Assembly (NCBI GenBank): GCA_963720645.1
Contig: CAVRFX010000021.1
Coordinates: 248,001 to 312,000 of the forward strand
DNA from: RYN-230 sp963720645
Lineage (GTDB): Bacteria; Actinomycetota; Actinomycetes; Streptosporangiales; Streptosporangiaceae
Reading direction: 5' to 3'
Length of the DNA stretch: 64,000 bases
Both the position numbers and the translations under genes were made by a program. Under the pieces are notes generated by a model, which had not been told where the DNA came from, searched no databases, and saw only the letters and a list, made by a program, of their open reading frames with translations. Positions 55,674 through 64,000 of this stretch are shown here, piece by piece. Positions within the stretch are counted from its first letter, which is position 1; each line of letters opens with the position of its first letter.

Positions 55674-56668
55674 GCCGCCGGGGCTGGATCCTCTTCACGG
55701 CGATGAGCCTGATCTGGGGTGTGCCTTACCTCCTGATCAAAGTCGCGGACGGGGGGGTCTCGGTTCCCGTCCTGGTCTTCGCGCGGGTGGCCGGGGGCGC
55801 CGTGGTGCTGCTGCCCCTCGCGGTGTACCGCGGCCAGGTCCGGGCGCTGCTGGGACGCTGGCGCTGGCTGGCCGTCTTCGCCTGCGTGGAGATCATCCTG
55901 CCGTGGCTGTTCCTGTCCGCCGCGGAACGGCGGCTGTCCAGCTCGATGAGCGGCCTGCTCATCGCGTCGGTGCCGATCATCGGGGTGGCCCTGGCCCGGC
56001 TCACCGGAGGAGGTGAGCGGCTCACCCCGCTGCGCTGGGCCGGCCTGCTCGGCGGCCTGGCCGGGGTGGCGCTGCTCGCCGGGCCGGGCGCGCTGCACGG
56101 TGACCTGTGGTCGGTCGCCCTGGTGCTGCTCACCGCGCTGGGGTACGCCACCGGGCCACTGATCGCCAGCCGCAAGCTCGCTGACCTGCCCGGCCTGGGC
56201 GTGACCGCGGTCTGCCTCGGGTTCGCGGCGGTGGTCTACGCCCCCGCGGCCGCGCTGACCTGGCCCCGGTCCGTCCCGTCCGCCGCGGTGCTGGCCAGCC
56301 TGGCCGGGCTGGCGCTGGTCTGCACGGCCCTCGCGTTCGTGCTGTTCTTCCAGCTGATCGCCGAGGTCGGCCCGGCCCGGGCCACGGTCATCACGTACGT
56401 GAACCCGGCCGTGGCCGTGGTCCTGGGGGTGGGCGTGCTCGGCGAGCCGCTCACCCCGGAGATCATCGCCGCGTTCGGCCTCATCCTGGCGGGCTCCGTG
56501 CTGGCCACCCGGTCCGGCCAGCCCCGGCCGCCGGGCCCGGCGGGGGAGGCGGGCTCCGGGCACGCGGGGCCACCGGCGACCGGGCTCACCGGGAACGCGG
56601 CGCCTACCGGGGACGCGCGGGGTGAGCCGGGGGCAGCGGGCCAGCCGCGGACCCCGGCCACTCCATGA
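55670..56668 (+). CDS. EamA-family (DMT) transporter
   Basis: A 332-aa transporter with ten helices in two EamA repeats: GWILFTAMSLIWGVPYLLIK begins the first and LVLLTALGYATGPLIASR the second. The end is GEPLTPEIIAAFGLILAGSV followed by a Pro/Gly-rich tail of about 50 residues. It probably exports a metabolite or amino acid. GTG 55670 overlaps leader element B, so its translation may be coupled to the leader. The stop overlaps the next ATG (ATGA). Confidence 0.92.
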   Translation: MSRRGWILFTAMSLIWGVPYLLIKVADGGVSVPVLVFARVAGGAVVLLPLAVYRGQVRALLGRWRWLAVFACVEIILPWLFLSAAERRLSSSMSGLLIASVPIIGVALARLTGGGERLTPLRWAGLLGGLAGVALLAGPGALHGDLWSVALVLLTALGYATGPLIASRKLADLPGLGVTAVCLGFAAVVYAPAAALTWPRSVPSAAVLASLAGLALVCTALAFVLFFQLIAEVGPARATVITYVNPAVAVVLGVGVLGEPLTPEIIAAFGLILAGSVLATRSGQPRPPGPAGEAGSGHAGPPATGLTGNAAPTGDARGEPGAAGQPRTPATP

Positions 56669-57846
56669 CCAGTGCGGCGGATCTTGACGCCCTGCTCAGC
56701 GGGCCCGGCAAGGAACTGCTGGCCTCCCTGCGCGACCAGGCCCTCACCCCGGGCACCGAGCTGCGCGCTCGGCACCCGGCTGCGCGCGAGGTACCCGCCC
56801 GCGCTGGCCGCGGCGGCCCTGGCCCAGCACGAGCTCCGGCTCGCGGCCCGGGCGAAGTTCAGCCGGGCGCTGGACATGTTCTTCACCCGGGCCGGCCTGG
56901 AACAGGCCTCCGCCGAGGTGGTGGCCCGGCACCGGCAGGAACGGTTCGCGGCGGCCGGTGAGGTGGCCGACCTGTGCTGCGGCATCGGGGGCGACCTGGT
57001 CGCCCTGGCCGGGGGGCATCAGGTCCGGGCGGTGGACCGGGATCCGCTGCACCTGCGGATGGCCACGCTGAACGCGGCGGCCTACGGGGTGGCCGGCTCG
57101 CGTGCGGGCCACCCGGGCCGACGTCCGGGAGGCCGACCTGGCCGGCGTGGACGCGGTGTTCATCGACCCGGCGCGGCGGGCGGGCCAGCGCCGGCTGGGC
57201 CCCGGCGCGAGCGAGCCGCCGCTGGAGTGGTGCGTGGACCTGGCGGGCCGCGTCGGCAGGCTGGGCATCAAGGCCGCGCCCGGGAATCGCGCGGGACGCG
57301 GTGCCCGCAGGCTGGGAACTGGAGTTCGTCGCGGTCGGGCGGGACCTCAAGGAGGCGGTGGCCTGGTCACCGTCCCTGGCGGGCCCGGCCACCCGGGCCA
57401 CCATCCTGCCGGATGGCCACGCGCTCACCCCCGAGCCGGGGCCGCCGGTCCCGGTGGCCCCGCCCGGCCCGTTCCTCCTCGACCCGAACCCCGCGGTCAC
57501 CCGGGCCGGGCTGGTCGAGGAGCTCGCCCGGCAGCTGGGGGCGTGGAAGATCGACCAGCGGATCGCGTTCCTGTGCACGGATACCGGGGTCCGCACCCCG
57601 TTCGCGCGGACCCTGCAGGTCATCGAGGCCGGGCCGTGGAACCAGAAGCGGCTGCCCGCCCGGCTGCGTGCCCTCGACGTCGGTGCGCTGGACATCCGCC
57701 GCCGGGGTCTGGCCGGCGACGTGGGCCAGCTGCAGCGCCAGCTGAAGCTGACCGGCTCCCGCCGGGCCACCCTGGTCATGACCCGGGTGGCGGACCGGCC
57801 CTGGGGGCTGGTCTGCCTCGACGCTCGCCGGCTGACGGGCAGCTGA
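56665..57846 (+). CDS. Class I SAM methyltransferase with THUMP-like domain, several frameshifts
   Basis: RNA methyltransferase-like protein. Four segments in three frames must be joined: MTSAADLDALLSGPGKELLA (56665), LRARYPPALAAAALAQHELR and VADLCCGIGGDLVALA (motif I), then ADVREADLAGVDAVFIDPAR (motif IV, DPAR), and finally WELEFVAVGRDLKEAVAWSP to RLTGS (57846). Breaks lie near 56775, 57105 and 57285. The DPAR motif and the C-terminal THUMP-like domain match actinobacterial THUMP-like methyltransferases. The target is unknown. Confidence 0.82.
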
Positions 57847-57903
57847 CGGCAGCGGGCAGCCCGGGGCAGGTGCCATGCCGCACCGGATCGCCCTGTGTGC
57901 CCG

Positions 57904-57909
57904 CTAGAC
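57904..57909 (+). promoter_or_regulatory. -10 element of a near-leaderless serS promoter
   Basis: TAGACT ends 8 bp before the GTG start of serS at 57918, so transcription should begin at or next to the start codon. No clear -35 is seen, and there is no ribosome binding site. Confidence 0.5.
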
Positions 57910-57917
57910 TCGCGCAC

Positions 57918-59165
57918 GTGATTGACCTGAGGGCCGCGCGCCAGGAGCCAGACCGCTACCGGTCCGCGCTCGCCCGGCGTGGTGCCGCCGACGACTTCGA
58001 TGCCCTGCTCGCCGCCGACCAGACCTGGCGGGAGCTGACCGAACGGGCCGAGACCCTGCGTGCCGCGCAGAAGCGTTCGTCCCGGGGGGCCAAGCCCAGC
58101 CCGGAGGAGCTCGCCGAGCTGCGGCAGCTCCGGAAGGAACTCGACGCCGCCGAGGCCGACCGGTCCGGGGCCGAGCGGAGGCGGCAGGAGCTGCTGGCCC
58201 GGATCCCCAACCTGCCCGACCCCGCCGCCGCGGACGGCCTGTCCGAGGACGACTCGGTGGTGCTGCGCACCTGGGGTGAGCGGCGCGAGTTCCCGTTCCC
58301 GGTCCGGGACGCGGCTGATCTGGGTGGCCCGGAGGGCTGGATCGACATGGCCCGCGGCGCCCGGCTGTCCGGGTCCCGGTTCGCTTACCGGTTCGGTGAC
58401 GTGGCCACGACCGAGATGGCCCTGTACCGGTTCGTGCTGGACCGGCTGGCCGGGAAGGGCTTCATGACCGTGCTGCCGCCGGTGCTGGTGGGCGAGCGCG
58501 CCATGTACGGCACCGGGTTCCTGCCCACCGAGGAGTCCAACCTCTACCACCTGGAACGCGACAACCTGTACCTGACCGGCACGTCGGAGGTGGCGCTGGC
58601 CGGCATCCACACCGACGAGCGGCTGGAAGAGGATCAGCTGCCCGCCAAGTACGCGGCATTCAGCACCAACTTCCGGCGCGAGGCCGGGGCGGCGGGCAAG
58701 GACACCAAGGGCATGTTCCGGGTCCACCAGTTCGACAAGGTGGAAATGTACGTCTACTGCGTCCCCGAGCAGTCGGCCGCGTTCCACGAGGAACTGCTCG
58801 CGCACGAGGAAGAGATCGTCCAGGCCCTGGGCCTGCCCTACCGGGTGATGAACATCGCGGTGGGGGACCTCGGCGCGCCTGCGGCCAAGAAGTACGACAT
58901 CGAGGCGTGGTTCCCGGCCCAGCAGCGCTACCGGGAGATCACCTCCTGCTCGAACACCACCGACTACCAGGCCCGGAGGCTGAACATCCGGTTCCGCCGC
59001 GACGGCAAGCTGCACTTCGCGCACACCCTCAACGGAACCGGCGCCACGGCCCGGTCGCTGCTCTCGATCATGGAGAACTTCCAGGACGAGGGGGGCATGG
59101 TGGCCGTCCCGGAGGTGCTCCGGAGCTACGGGGCACCGGCCACCCTGGGCCGCCAGCCGGGCTAA
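57918..59165 (+). CDS. serS: Seryl-tRNA synthetase
   Basis: Class II aminoacyl-tRNA synthetase, 415 aa, full length. The N-terminal coiled coil is residues 25-105 (AETLRAAQKRSSRGAKPSPE). The catalytic core has motif 2 FRREAGAAGKDTKGMFRVHQF and motif 3 GTGATARSLLSIMENFQ. TGTSEVALAG and the SSCSNTTDYQARR-like TSCSNTTDYQARR are serine-specific. GTG 57918 follows TAGACT directly, so it is probably translated leaderless. Its stop TAA overlaps the stop of the convergent protease gene (CTAA). Confidence 0.98.
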   Translation: MIDLRAARQEPDRYRSALARRGAADDFDALLAADQTWRELTERAETLRAAQKRSSRGAKPSPEELAELRQLRKELDAAEADRSGAERRRQELLARIPNLPDPAAADGLSEDDSVVLRTWGERREFPFPVRDAADLGGPEGWIDMARGARLSGSRFAYRFGDVATTEMALYRFVLDRLAGKGFMTVLPPVLVGERAMYGTGFLPTEESNLYHLERDNLYLTGTSEVALAGIHTDERLEEDQLPAKYAAFSTNFRREAGAAGKDTKGMFRVHQFDKVEMYVYCVPEQSAAFHEELLAHEEEIVQALGLPYRVMNIAVGDLGAPAAKKYDIEAWFPAQQRYREITSCSNTTDYQARRLNIRFRRDGKLHFAHTLNGTGATARSLLSIMENFQDEGGMVAVPEVLRSYGAPATLGRQPG

Positions 59166-60830
59166 GCGCCGGGTGCCCCGGGCCTGCGCCGGGCGCCCAG
59201 CGTGGCCTGCAGGGTGCTTCCCTCCGGTGAGCCGAGCCCGGTGCAGGCATCCCAGCCCGGCCCGGCCGCGTAGGCGCCGTTGCTGCCGCTGGTGATGTCG
59301 CGGAAGCCCGGCGCCGCCACGCCCGCGGTCACGCCCGTGTACAGCTGCGGCTGGATCAGGCCGAACGGCTGTCCCGGCGGACTGGGCCAGCCGGCTGATC
59401 AGCGCCGCCCACAGCGGGGCTACCGCGCTGGTGCCGCCGACCACCATGGACTGCCCGTCCACCCGGACCTGGTAGCCGGTAGCCGGGTCCGCGCAGCCCG
59501 CCACGTCCGGGACGCCCCGGCCCGCCGCGGTCCCCGCCGCCGCCCCGGCCGGGGCGGGCACGCCCGCGGCCGCCTGCCAGGACGGGAGCGCCGAACGCGT
59601 CGCTGACCCCGCCGCCGGTGGCGCCGCCCGAGGCCCCGTCGTTCCAGACCGTCTCGGAGCTGATCACGCCGGTCGCGGCGTTGCCGTGCAGGCTGGTCCC
59701 GCCGCAGGCCAGCGCGTGCGGGCTGGACGCGGGGAAGTCCACGTGGATGCCGCTCTGCCCGTCGCTCGCTGCCGTTGTCGCCGGCCGCGGCGCAGACCGT
59801 GACACCCAGCGCGGCCGCGTCGGCCATGGCCTGGTCCAGGGCGGTCCGGGCCTGGGCGGTCCAGGAGTCCTCCGACTGGCCCCAGCTGATGCTGACCGCG
59901 GTGGGCGTGGGCGTGGCGTGCACCGCGGTGGTCACCGCGTCCACGAAACCCTGGTCGGTGTTGGGCGCGAAGTAGACGACCTGCGCCGCCCCCGGGGCGA
60001 CCGCGCCAGCGACCTCGATGTCCAGCAGGACCTCGCCGTCCGCCCCGTTCGGATCCTGGCCGGGCTGGTTGACCGCGCCGTCCACGCTGGCCGCGGTGAC
60101 CGAGGGGACCGGGACGCCCAGCCCGGCGAAGTAGGGATCGAGGTCGCTGCTGGCGAACCCGCCGCCGAGCTCGATGATCGCGATGGTCTGGCCGGTCCCG
60201 TCCGTGCCCGCCGGGAACTGGTACAGCTGCGGCCACCTGGGGAGGGGTGTAGGACGTGGAAGCCGCGGCCGGGGCAGCAGCGGCGCCACCCGGTGCCGCG
60301 GGTGCACCGGCCCGGGCCGTGGCGGCCGGTGCCCGGCGGAAGTGCGCGCGGGCTTGCGGCCGGTTGTCCAGCCCCAGCACGGCGAGCACGATGCCGTCCA
60401 GTTCGGCGGGGAGCCTGCAGGCCTCCTTCGCGGTAGCGGTGCTCGACCGTGGCCTGCCCGGCGACCAGGGTCCGGCGAGCGGACCAGGCGCAGCCGGGCC
60501 CCGAACGTCGCGGACAGCGCCGCGACCGTGCCCCGCACCGTGACCCGGCGGGCGCCGGCGTCGGCGCTCGGTGACCCGCAGGCCGTGCCCGGCCAGCACG
60601 CTCGTGACGAGCGACAGGTCGGCCGGGTCAGTGCCGTGCTGCTCGGCGAACTGCTGCGGGGTCAGGGTGCCGGGTCCCTCGACCAGATCCCGGGGGAGCG
60701 CGGCCCGGCGCCGGGTCACCAGCGTCACCTCGATCTCCTGGGACTCATCCACCGCGCCCAGTTCCTGTGATTCCGGCAGCGAACCGCGCTCGCTGCCGGG
60801 CAAAGGCACGAAGGAATGTCCGGTCATCAT
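59162..60830 (-). CDS. Sedolisin-type (S53) serine protease, several frameshifts
   Basis: Acid-stable carboxyl-serine peptidase of the sedolisin/kumamolisin family, about 550 aa if joined. The N-terminal activation domain starts near 60826 (MTGHSFVPLPGSERGSLPES) with PQQFAEQHGTDPADLSLV. The catalytic domain has GQTIAIIELGGGF, GADGEVLLDIEVAGAVAPGA with the catalytic Glu/Asp, SISWGQSEDSW, DFPASSPHALACGGTSL and finally the catalytic Ser motif VVGGTSAVAPLWAALIS. Frames change several times between 59380 and 60560. No signal peptide is evident. The stop overlaps the serS stop. Confidence 0.85.
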
Positions 60831-60987
60831 CGCTCCCTGGGTGGCCGACGCCGTTCCAGCAGCCAGTATGGCGTGACACCAGGTGGCCGGGGAGCCGTTC
60901 CCGCGCCAAGGCGGATAGCGGGCTCGTGCGGGCGGGAATGCGGAGGATGCCTGGCCGCCCAGGCAGCCCGGGGAAATGTCTGCGCGA

Positions 60988-61715
60988 TCACATGTGCGGG
61001 GATGTGCCGGGAGGCTGGTCGCCGTCCGCGACCGGGCCGATTTCCCGGTGATGGTGGTGGTCGTGGTGGTGGTCCCGGTGGCGATCGCGGTGGTTCCCGG
61101 CTGGCTTCGGCTGGCCACGCCGGACGTTGACCCCGCCCATCAGCGCGAGCCCGACCACCCGCACCCTGGGCGCGCCGGGCAGGCCGGGGCCGCTGGCCCG
61201 GTGGTCGAAGCCGCCCATGATGCCGAATCCGGACACGTCCACCTCGACGTCCTCACCCACGGTGATGTCCACCCCGCCCATCAGGGTGAAGACGTCGATG
61301 GTGACCTCTCGCTGGCTGAATCGCGCTTCCCGCAGGTCGAGCTGGACGCCGCCGAGCACGGCGACCACGCTGTGCCGCGGCGGAACCACCCACGCCCCGC
61401 CCCGGTCCACGCCGCCCAGGATCGCGACGGAAACCCCGGACCCGGGCTCCCCGCCGATCCGGGCCGCCGGGAACCGGCCCGGGGCGGTGTCCAGTGCCCC
61501 CGGCCGCTGCTCTCCGGGGCCGGCAGGTCGGCGGTGACCTCACTGAGGTCACCGTAGGTCCGGGCCGCGTAGGCGGCCTCGAGCCGCTGGTCCAGTTCGT
61601 CGAACGTGATCCGGCCGTCGCCCGCGGCCTGGCGCAGGAGCTCGGCGGCCTGTTCCCGGTCGGCGTCGGAAACCCTGAGGTGGCGGCGGTCGGCGGGCTG
61701 GGGGAGGTTGCTCAT
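60988..61715 (-). CDS. DUF1707 protein with LiaF-like C-terminal domain and His-rich tail, frameshifted
   Basis: Starts at 61715 (MSNLPQPADRRHLRVSDADR). Residues 10-60 are DUF1707 (REQAAELLRQAAGDGRITFD, LDQRLEAAYAARTYGDLSEV). At about 61500 the frame changes; the second part has VVAVLGGVQLDLREA and VFTLMGGVDITVGEDVEVDV, the repeat-like beta strands of the cell-wall-active-antibiotic response (LiaF/DUF2154) domain. The tail is very His/Asp/Arg-rich (NHRDRHRDHHHDHHHH) and could bind metal. Proteins of this type occur beside stress regulators, but the role is unknown. Confidence 0.8.
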
Positions 61716-61728
61716 GCCTTGATCCTGA

Positions 61729-61995
61729 TCACTCACCGGGCAGGTAAAGCTCGAGGCAGCGCACACCGCGCAGGTCCAGCCAGGCGCGCCCGGGGCCGCG
61801 GGTGACCCGCAGCACCACCTCGCCGCAGCTCTGGCAGCGGGCCACCAGGCCGGGCGCGTCGGTGTACACCAGGGCCTGGCCCATCGCCTGGCTGGTGCCG
61901 CACGTGGTGCACTGGCCCACCGCGGTCGTGATGTCAACGGCGAACACCTCGCCGAGTGGTCCGGCGAGCGCGTTGCCGTCCAGGTGCGTGGTCAC
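61729..61995 (-). CDS. DUF6510 family zinc-ribbon protein
   Basis: An 88-aa protein with two Cys pairs, GQCTTCGTSQ and ARCQSCGEVV, forming a zinc ribbon. It begins MTTHLDGNALAGPLGEVFAV (GTG 61995, overlapping the stop of the reductase gene as GTGA). DUF6510 proteins are usually found with a ferredoxin-reductase-like and a sulfite-oxidase-like gene, as here. The function is unknown; it may handle the redox partner or the metal. Confidence 0.85.
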   Translation of the reverse strand: MTTHLDGNALAGPLGEVFAVDITTAVGQCTTCGTSQAMGQALVYTDAPGLVARCQSCGEVVLRVTRGPGRAWLDLRGVRCLELYLPGE

Positions 61996-62752
61996 GATTG
62001 GCCTCCCGAGGGTCCGAAACGTTCGGTCTTGATGACGCCGGGATCGTGGCCCGCCTTCACCAGCAGGCTGGCCGCGGCCTCCACGAATCCGGTCGGGCCG
62101 CAGATGAAGACCGCGGGCGCGGCCTCCGGTGTCCAGCCCCGGGCGGCCAGCACCACCGGGTTGAGCCAGGCCCAGCCCTCACCTGCGCGCCCGGCGGGGC
62201 GCTGCGGGTGTAGACGTACGTGACCTCCAGCCCGTCCCCGGCCTGGCCGCGCTGGGCGAGCTCGGCCGTGTAGAGCGCGGTCTCCGGGCTGCGGACTGAG
62301 TACACGAGCCGGAACGGGGCGCGGCTGCCCGCCGAGGCGCGGGCGCGGATCATCGACATCAGCGGGACCACGCCGCTTCCCCCGCCGGCCAGCAGCACCG
62401 GGCCCGCCGCCGCCGGGTTCCACGCGAACCAGCCGCCGATCGGGCCGCGCAGCTCCAGCGGGAAGCCGGGCTTGAGCACGTCGGTGAGGTACGGGGACAC
62501 CTCGCCGTCCTCGAGCCGCTGGACGGTCAGCTCCAGCCGGCCGGGGCCGGGCGCGGAGGCGACCGAGTACGACCGCTGGGTGGAGTAGCCATCGGCGGCG
62601 GTGAGCCGGACGTCCACGTGCTGGCCTGCGGTGTGCCCGGTCCAGCCGGGCACGTCAACCGTGATGGTGTGGGCGGTGGCGGTTTCCTCCCGGATGTCCG
62701 CCACCGTGCCCACCTGCCAGGTCAGTCGCCCCAGTACCGCTGCTCGCGCCAT
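61992..62752 (-). CDS. Ferredoxin/flavodoxin reductase-like FAD oxidoreductase, frameshifted
   Basis: FNR-family electron-transfer protein, about 253 aa if joined. The start at 62752 gives MARAAVLGRLTWQVGTVADI. FAD motif YSTQRSYSVASAPG, NADPH motif GPVLLAGGGSGVVPLMSMIR and GWFAWNP. Near 62190 the frame changes, and the end AVFICGPTGFVEAAASLLV continues to 61992. It has no ferredoxin domain of its own. It is coupled on both sides (62722-62752 overlap with the sulfite-oxidase-like gene) and probably passes electrons to or from it. Confidence 0.87.
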
Positions 62753-63321
62753 GGGTCTCCATAGTTGTGATAGCCGAGGCTCTCCCAGAACCCGGGCTCG
62801 TCCTTGTCCAGCAGGTCGATGCTCTGCACCCACTTGGCTGACTTCCACAGGTACAGGTGCGGGACGAGCAGCCGCGCCGGGCCGCCGTGCTCGGCCTCGA
62901 GTGGCTCGCCGTCGTACTCGTACGCCACCCAGGCCTGCCCGTCCAGCAGGTCCTGGAGCGGCAGGTTCGTCGTGTACCCGCCGTAGCTGCGGGCCAGCGC
63001 GTACTCGGCGCTGGTCTCCGCGTCGGCCAGCAGCGTGTCCAGCGATACGCCACGCCACGGGGTGTGCAGCTTGGACCACTTCGTCACGCAGTGCAGGTCA
63101 ACGGTGATCTCCTCGCTGGGCAGCGCGCGGAATGCTGCCCAGTCCCAGCTGTGTACCTGGCCGGTCTCGGTCCTGATGCGGAACTCCCACGAGCCGGTGT
63201 TCACCCGCGGGGTCGGCCCGGCGGACAGGACCGGGAAGTCGGTGACGAGATACTGCCCCGGCGGGAGCTTCTCACGCTCGTCTCGCGCGCGGCCCTTGAA
63301 TCCTGGAGACACAATGCCCAT
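62722..63321 (-). CDS. Sulfite-oxidase-like molybdopterin oxidoreductase
   Basis: A 199-aa single-domain member of the sulfite oxidase fold. ATG 63321 gives MGIVSPGFKGRARDEREKLP. LPSEEITVDLHCVTKWSKL contains the Cys that binds the molybdenum, and HGGPARLLVPHLYLWKSAKW is characteristic. It is soluble, without Tat signal, unlike MsrP/YedY. The codons upstream are continuous with the UBP zinc-finger frame, but the true start is here. The frame ends inside the start of the reductase gene. Confidence 0.88.
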   Translation of the reverse strand: MGIVSPGFKGRARDEREKLPPGQYLVTDFPVLSAGPTPRVNTGSWEFRIRTETGQVHSWDWAAFRALPSEEITVDLHCVTKWSKLHTPWRGVSLDTLLADAETSAEYALARSYGGYTTNLPLQDLLDGQAWVAYEYDGEPLEAEHGGPARLLVPHLYLWKSAKWVQSIDLLDKDEPGFWESLGYHNYGDPWREQRYWGD

Positions 63322-63389
63322 GCGGCTAGCTTGCCATTGCGCGGCCGGGAGTGGCAGGGCGGGCCCGGTGAGGGCCGCGGTGGGCGCGG

Positions 63390-63738
63390 CTAGTGCAGGT
63401 GGCGGCGCCAGTCGGCGGGGACCCGGCAGGCCGGGCCGGGCACCGGCTGGTCCAGCCGGGTGATGCTCGGGCGGCGCCAGCGGCGGGCCGTCGTAGAACT
63501 GCTCCTCCGGGTAGCTCCAGAACCACGACTCGCCCGGCTCGAAGCTGCGCACCAGCGGGTGGCCGGTGGCGGCGGCGTGCGCGCTGGCGTGCTGGGACGG
63601 TGAGCTGTCGCAGCAGCCGATGTTCCCGCACTCGGCGCACCGGCGCAGGTGGAACCACCAGCCGGAGGCCGCCTCGCATTCGGCGCAGCCGGTTCCGCTC
63701 GGCGGGACGGTCGGGTCGAGGCCCGGTATGTCAGCCAT
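63390..63738 (-). CDS. UBP-type zinc-finger protein, frameshifted near its end
   Basis: A small protein (about 115 aa) that is one ZnF-UBP domain: CAECEAASGWWFHLRRCAEC, CCDSSPSQHASAHA and GHPLVRSFEPGESWFWSY. The start ATG 63738 directly follows the kinase stop (TGAATG). A one-base change near 63460 makes the frame run into the oxidoreductase; in the third frame it ends DWRRHLH and a stop at 63390, as usual for such proteins. Bacterial UBP fingers often sit beside sensor kinases, possibly recognising a C-terminal peptide. Confidence 0.85.
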
Positions 63739-64000
63739 TCAGCTCTCCTCGACGGTGGCGGACGTGGTGCCGGCCGGCGTGACAGGCGTGCTGCCGTCCG
63801 GCGTGGCGGTACCCGGCGTCTCGGTACCCGGGGTGATCACGCTATCGGCCTCGCTGGCGGTGATGGGCAGCCGGACCTGGAACCGGGTGTTCCCGGGCTC
63901 CGACTCGACGCGCAGATCCCCATGGTGCCGGGTCACCACGATGCGGTACGAAATGTCCAGCCCGAGCCCGGTGCCCTCGCCGACCGGCTTGGTGGTGAAG
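63739..64000 (-). CDS. Sensor histidine kinase, C-terminal end (runs off the right edge)
   Basis: The last 87 codons of a histidine kinase. The ATPase end FTTKPVGEGTGLGLDISYRI is visible at 63935-64000 with HHGDLRVESEPGNTRFQVRL, followed by a disordered Thr/Pro/Gly tail (VITPGTETPGTATPDGSTP) to the stop at 63739. The sensor and HisKA parts are outside the window. It is directly followed by the UBP zinc-finger gene. Confidence 0.88.
   Translation of the reverse strand, partial: FTTKPVGEGTGLGLDISYRIVVTRHHGDLRVESEPGNTRFQVRLPITASEADSVITPGTETPGTATPDGSTPVTPAGTTSATVEES

Overview
This window is chromosomal DNA of a very high-GC, high-GC3 actinomycete. The best guess is Streptosporangiales or a neighbouring order. 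The evidence is an adjacent DUF397 / Scr1-type XRE (DUF5753) pair, two apolipoprotein N-acyltransferases, DUF1707 and DUF6510 proteins, the Streptomyces-like UvrA, GTG starts with GTGA/ATGA start-stop overlaps, and near-leaderless promoters. No tRNA, rRNA, CRISPR array, prophage or insertion sequence was seen.

Layout. 1-6.9 kb: 5' part of lon (minus), uvrA (minus), a small acidic protein, a zinc-type alcohol dehydrogenase and a CAP-domain protein. 7.1-13.5 kb: a probable catabolic locus with an aromatic-amino-acid-lyase family enzyme that lacks the normal MIO tripeptide, a three-part molybdenum hydroxylase (L-S-M) and a MetE-C-like methyltransferase. 13.7-22.6 kb: DUF397/XRE pair, a membrane hydrolase fused to an ABC ATPase plus its permease, an amino acid permease, an FHA protein and a transhydrogenase-like iron alcohol dehydrogenase. 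22.8-39.4 kb: a large exopolysaccharide cluster (two polysaccharide deacetylases, nucleotide-sugar dehydrogenase, ATP-grasp ligase, flavin oxidoreductase, sugar-phosphate transferase, two GT4 and one GT2 glycosyltransferases, epimerase, GH18 hydrolase) with its own two LuxR-type regulators and a soluble histidine kinase. 39.5-49.8 kb: TDT transporter/LysR pair, PPK2, PsiE-like protein, DEAD-box helicase, a methyltransferase / UbiA-like / geranylgeranyl-reductase-like trio, and an MFS exporter. 49.8-64 kb: L,D-transpeptidase, tandem lnt genes, EamA transporter, rRNA/tRNA-methyltransferase-like protein, serS, a sedolisin protease, DUF1707 and DUF6510 proteins, ferredoxin-reductase-like and sulfite-oxidase-like proteins, a UBP zinc finger and the 3' end of a histidine kinase.

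Two features cut across the whole window. First, about fifteen otherwise ordinary genes are broken by one-base frameshifts, so the sequence probably carries indel errors. Genes marked frameshifted should be read as continuous proteins until checked. Second, several kinds of unusual small repeat recur. These are 15-bp (one 16-bp) tandem repeats at gene ends or in protein loops, a 99-bp structured element in almost four copies at 27.74-28.12 kb, and a 108-nt leader element found in front of two unrelated genes (8592 and 55566). The leader element and the MIO-less lyase / molybdenum hydroxylase locus are the best candidates for undescribed biology.
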